From positions 496,001 through 560,000 of the forward strand of contig CAWUFC020000001.1 in assembly GCA_963921335.3 (NCBI GenBank): a stretch of 64,000 bases of DNA. Reading direction: 5' to 3'. Source of the DNA: CAWUFC02 sp963921335 (lineage in GTDB: Bacteria; Pseudomonadota; Gammaproteobacteria; Pseudomonadales; Halieaceae). Below the pieces are notes generated by a model. That model saw only the letters and a list, made by a program, of their open reading frames with translations, was not told the DNA's origin and searched no databases. Position 1 is the stretch's first letter; every line of letters begins with the position of its first letter. Positions 61,536 to 64,000 of this stretch are shown here, in pieces. Both the position numbers and the translations under genes were made by a program.

Positions 61536-62210
61536 ATGAATCTGTCGCAATGGCCCGCGGGAGAAGCACCGCGGGAAAAACTTATTTTGCGGGGAAGCCG
61601 CAGTTTATCGGATGCCGAAGTTCTGGCCTGTGTGCTGGGTACGGGCGGACGGGGGCGCAATGTGCTGCTGCTGGCGCGCCAGCTCATCTCGCGATTTGGC
61701 AGCCTGGGTGGGGTGCTGGATGCCCCTCGCGAAGAGCTGGCATCAGAGCCGGGTGTGGGTACAGCCAAATATGCGAGTTTGCAGGCCGCGCTGGAGCTGG
61801 CCCATCGCCAGGCCCGGGAGCAATTGGAGCGAGGTGATGCCCTGTCCAGCCCGCAGCAGGCGCGGCACTTTCTGAGCATGCACTTACAGGGCCTTAGTCG
61901 TGAAGTGTTCTGTTGCCTGTTTCTGGATAGCCAGAACGCGCTGATCTGCTGTGAAGACCTGTTTCAGGGCACTCTTGATGGGGCTGCGGTGTATCCGCGG
62001 GTAGTGGTCAGCCGGGCCCTGCGTCTGAACGCCGCTGCCGTGATTCTGGCCCACAATCACCCCTCCGGGGTGGCAGAACCTAGCGCTGCAGACCGCAGGA
62101 TTACAGAGCGATTGCAGGCGGCGCTGGCCCTGGTGGATATTCGGGTGCTCGATCACGTCATTATCGGCGCCGGGCAGCATTGCTCCTTTGCCGAGCGGGG
62201 GCTGCTCTAG
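61536..62210 (+). CDS. radC: RadC-family protein (UPF0758)
   Basis: 224 residues from the ATG after CAGGGAGGACAAGC. JAB/MPN metalloprotease-type motif HNHPSG with a later Asp (ILAHNHPSGVAEPSAAD, near 171). Role uncertain despite the name. Divergent from coaBC. Confidence 0.92.
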   Translation: MNLSQWPAGEAPREKLILRGSRSLSDAEVLACVLGTGGRGRNVLLLARQLISRFGSLGGVLDAPREELASEPGVGTAKYASLQAALELAHRQAREQLERGDALSSPQQARHFLSMHLQGLSREVFCCLFLDSQNALICCEDLFQGTLDGAAVYPRVVVSRALRLNAAAVILAHNHPSGVAEPSAADRRITERLQAALALVDIRVLDHVIIGAGQHCSFAERGLL

Positions 62211-62257
62211 CCCGCGCCACGGCCGGTTTTGGGGTATTTTTGCCGGCCGTGAAATTC

Positions 62258-62286
62258 TTGCTATGCCGGGGTGCTTCTGGTATAAA
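62258..62286 (+). promoter_or_regulatory. Promoter of rpmB-rpmG
   Basis: TTGCTA (62258-62263), 17-bp spacer, TATAAA (62281-62286), 87 bp before rpmB. A CACGGCCGG/CCGGCCGTG stem (62218-62251) lies between it and radC. Confidence 0.7.
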
Positions 62287-62373
62287 GTCGCGCTCCGTTT
62301 TGAGGGCATCCCCCGATAGGGGTGTTCCGACACTAAATTCACTGATTTCCCTGCTTTTGGGAGAGCGAGAACA

Positions 62374-62610
62374 ATGGCTAGAGTATGTCAGGTCACCGGC
62401 AAGCGCCCGGTCACCGGAAACAACGTATCCCACGCGAAGAACCGCACCAAGCGTCGTTTTTTGCCTAATTTGCACAACCATCGCTTTTGGGTTGAGTCCG
62501 AGAAGCGTTTTGTGAGCCTGCGAGTGTCCAGCAAGGGCATGCGTATTATCGACAAGAAGGGCATTGACGCAGTCCTCGAAGACCTGCGTGCCCGTGGCGA
62601 GAAGGTATAA
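62374..62610 (+). CDS. rpmB: Ribosomal protein L28
   Basis: 78 residues: ARVCQVTGKRPVTGNNVSHA then RRFLPNLHNHRFW. The usual length and start. ATG follows GGGAGAGCGAGAACA. Confidence 0.97.
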   Translation: MARVCQVTGKRPVTGNNVSHAKNRTKRRFLPNLHNHRFWVESEKRFVSLRVSSKGMRIIDKKGIDAVLEDLRARGEKV

Positions 62611-62622
62611 GGAGTCCCTGTC

Positions 62623-62778
62623 ATGAGAGACAAGATCAAGATGGTTTCCAGTGCCGGTACCGGTCACTACTACACCACTGACAAGAACAAGCGCACCACG
62701 CCCGACAAACTGGAAATGAAGAAGTACGATCCGGTTGTCCGCAAGCACGTGATGTACAAGGAATCCAAGATCAAGTAA
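62623..62778 (+). CDS. rpmG: Ribosomal protein L33
   Basis: 51 residues: MRDKIKMVSSAGTGHYYTT, then KMEMKKYDP-like LEMKKYDPVVRKHV. Basic, Cys-free form of L33. Twelve bases after rpmB behind AAGGAG, so co-transcribed. Confidence 0.97.
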   Translation: MRDKIKMVSSAGTGHYYTTDKNKRTTPDKLEMKKYDPVVRKHVMYKESKIK

Positions 62779-62795
62779 TTGATCCTGGATGTTCC

Positions 62796-62822
62796 AAAAA
62801 CCCGCTGCGGCGGGTTTTTTTA
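62796..62822 (+). terminator. Rho-independent terminator after rpmG
   Basis: AAAAACCCGC, loop TGCG, GCGGGTTTTTTT: a GC stem with a run of seven T, 18 bp past the rpmG stop. Confidence 0.92.
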
Positions 62823-62984
62823 TGTCCGGAGATAATCTAGTTTGATGCGAGGCGGTGCTTGGGATATTGATTCCAGACCGTCGACGGCCATGGACGGCCG
62901 GCGTCGAGCCCGCATGGATGCAGCTTTTGCGTGTCTGGAAGCAATATCCCCAGTGCCGCTGCGTGTTCTAGCAGAGTTTGATTG

Positions 62985-63800
62985 ATGCCCGAGTTACCTG
63001 AAGTAGAAACCACCCGCCGCGGGATTGAGCCCCATGCCCAATCCCTTGTCGTTGAGTCTGTGGATGTCAGAGAGAGGAGGTTGAGGTGGCCGGTATCGAA
63101 AGAAGTCGAGACCCTGCTGCCGGGCTCGACGGTTGAGCGCATTGATCGTCGTGGCAAGTACCTGTTGTTTCGCACTGAGGCCGGCACCCTGATTGTGCAC
63201 CTGGGCATGTCCGGCTCCCTGCGGGTGGTCACCGCTGACGAGGAAGTACAGAAGCATGACCATGTGGATATCACCATGGCCAGCGGCAAAATCCTGCGTT
63301 ACAACGACCCACGACGCTTCGGCTGCATGCTGTTTACCCTGGCAGACCCCCTGCAGCACGAGCTGCTGGCGAAGCTGGGTCCCGAACCGTTTGAAGAGGA
63401 ATTCACTGCCGCATATCTACACAAGCTGTCCCGCAAGCGCAAAGCAGCGGTAAAGACGTTCATCATGGACAGCCACGTCGTGGTCGGTGTCGGCAATATC
63501 TACGCGAATGAGGCTTTGTACCTGGCGGGTATTCGCCCAGGCCGTGCCGCCGGTCGGGTGTCGCTGGCCAGTTACGAGAAGCTGGTGGCGGCCATTAAGC
63601 AGGTGCTGGCCGCCGCGGTGAAACAGGGCGGAACCACGCTGAGGGATTTCGTTGGCGGTGATGGCAAGCCTGGCTATTTTCGTCAGCAGTTAAACGTGTA
63701 TGACCACGGTGGTGAGCCCTGCCCGGGTTGCGGTGAATTATTGCGCGAAACGCGTTTGGGGCAGCGCAGCACAGTGTACTGCCGCAACTGCCAAACCTAG
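62985..63800 (+). CDS. mutM: Formamidopyrimidine-DNA glycosylase
   Basis: 271 residues from the ATG at 62985, since the enzyme must begin Met-Pro (MPELPEVETTRRGI) to expose the catalytic Pro2 and Glu3. Lys near 57 (RRGKYL), and the C-terminal zinc finger CPGCG...CRNCQ. Removes 8-oxoguanine. Confidence 0.97.
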   Translation: MPELPEVETTRRGIEPHAQSLVVESVDVRERRLRWPVSKEVETLLPGSTVERIDRRGKYLLFRTEAGTLIVHLGMSGSLRVVTADEEVQKHDHVDITMASGKILRYNDPRRFGCMLFTLADPLQHELLAKLGPEPFEEEFTAAYLHKLSRKRKAAVKTFIMDSHVVVGVGNIYANEALYLAGIRPGRAAGRVSLASYEKLVAAIKQVLAAAVKQGGTTLRDFVGGDGKPGYFRQQLNVYDHGGEPCPGCGELLRETRLGQRSTVYCRNCQT

Positions 63801-63802
63801 CG

Positions 63803-64000
63803 TCAGCTGTACTTGGCCGCGAGGGCCTTGGCCACCGGTTCGGAGACGAACTGGGTGACGTCGCCACCGAGAGCTGCAATTTCTCGCACCAGGGTGGAGG
63901 AGATAAATGACAGATCTTCTGAGGGGGTCAGGAACACCGATTCAAATTCTGGATACATGGCGCGATTCATGTTGGCCAGCTGTAGCTCGTACTCGTAGTC
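63803..64000 (-). CDS. coaD: Phosphopantetheine adenylyltransferase, C-terminal part
   Basis: The last 65 residues, cut by the right edge. DYEYELQLANMNRAMYPEFE, VFLTPSEDLSFISSTLVREIA and GGDVTQFVSEPV match CoaD. Converges with mutM, two bases between stops. Next-to-last step of CoA synthesis; coaBC lies 2.4 kb away. Confidence 0.93.
   Translation of the reverse strand, partial: DYEYELQLANMNRAMYPEFESVFLTPSEDLSFISSTLVREIAALGGDVTQFVSEPVAKALAAKYS

Overview
The window looks like chromosomal DNA of a marine gammaproteobacterium, plausibly a Cellvibrionales/Halieaceae-type organism. This is inferred from Pseudomonas-like housekeeping order (rph, crc, pyrE, argB, algC, coaBC, radC, rpmBG, mutM, coaD; also spoT, rpoZ, gmk, yicC), TRAP transporters, a sodium:solute symporter and many small proteins typical of such marine genomes. 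No tRNA, rRNA, CRISPR array or prophage was seen.

Layout. 1-6.8 kb: amino-sugar genes (PIG-L-type deacetylase fragment, nagB, sodium:solute symporter, DeoR-type regulator), an ASCH protein, glmU and two small genes. 6.84-16.65 kb: a chromosomal integron. A complete integron integrase on the minus strand is followed in the same operon by a DUF4258-like/DUF2283 pair. A cassette array runs the other way from attI at about 8.40 kb. I can place 13 attC sites (two with decayed left cores) and about 14 cassette genes, all on the plus strand. 16.65-24 kb: attC sites decay and vanish, but the gene families of the array continue, so this stretch may be a fossil part of the array or the source of its cassettes. 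Two small membrane families are spread over both parts: seven copies of a single-pass protein starting like MNWxAIGxIGE, and five copies of a multi-pass protein starting like MTEYEL. Four formaldehyde-activating (GFA) type zinc proteins also recur. This is the most unusual content of the window.

24-48 kb: small metabolic genes (MarR regulator, VOC, GNAT, DAPG-hydrolase-like, DUF1295, ABM monooxygenase, SnoaL-like), an orphan TAXI binding protein with an RpiR/HexR-like regulator, uvrD, a TRAP system whose binding protein and permeases lie on opposite strands, yciA, yaaA, a frameshifted flavin monooxygenase, ubiA/ubiC, a rubredoxin-reductase fusion, recG and an epimerase-like gene. 48-64 kb: housekeeping block with ridA, spoT, rpoZ, gmk, yicC, rph, a Crc-like inactive ExoIII homologue, pyrE, slmA, argB, a long algC, coaBC, radC, rpmB, rpmG, mutM and the 3' end of coaD. 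dut is missing from its usual place between coaBC and algC.

Functionally, the left edge may convert imported acetylated amino sugars to fructose-6-phosphate. The integron captures and shuffles promoterless cassettes. The flank at 19-24 kb reads like one operon built from cassette-type families plus a GDSL lipoprotein and a Rieske oxygenase. Functional calls rest on reading motifs by eye; no database search was run.
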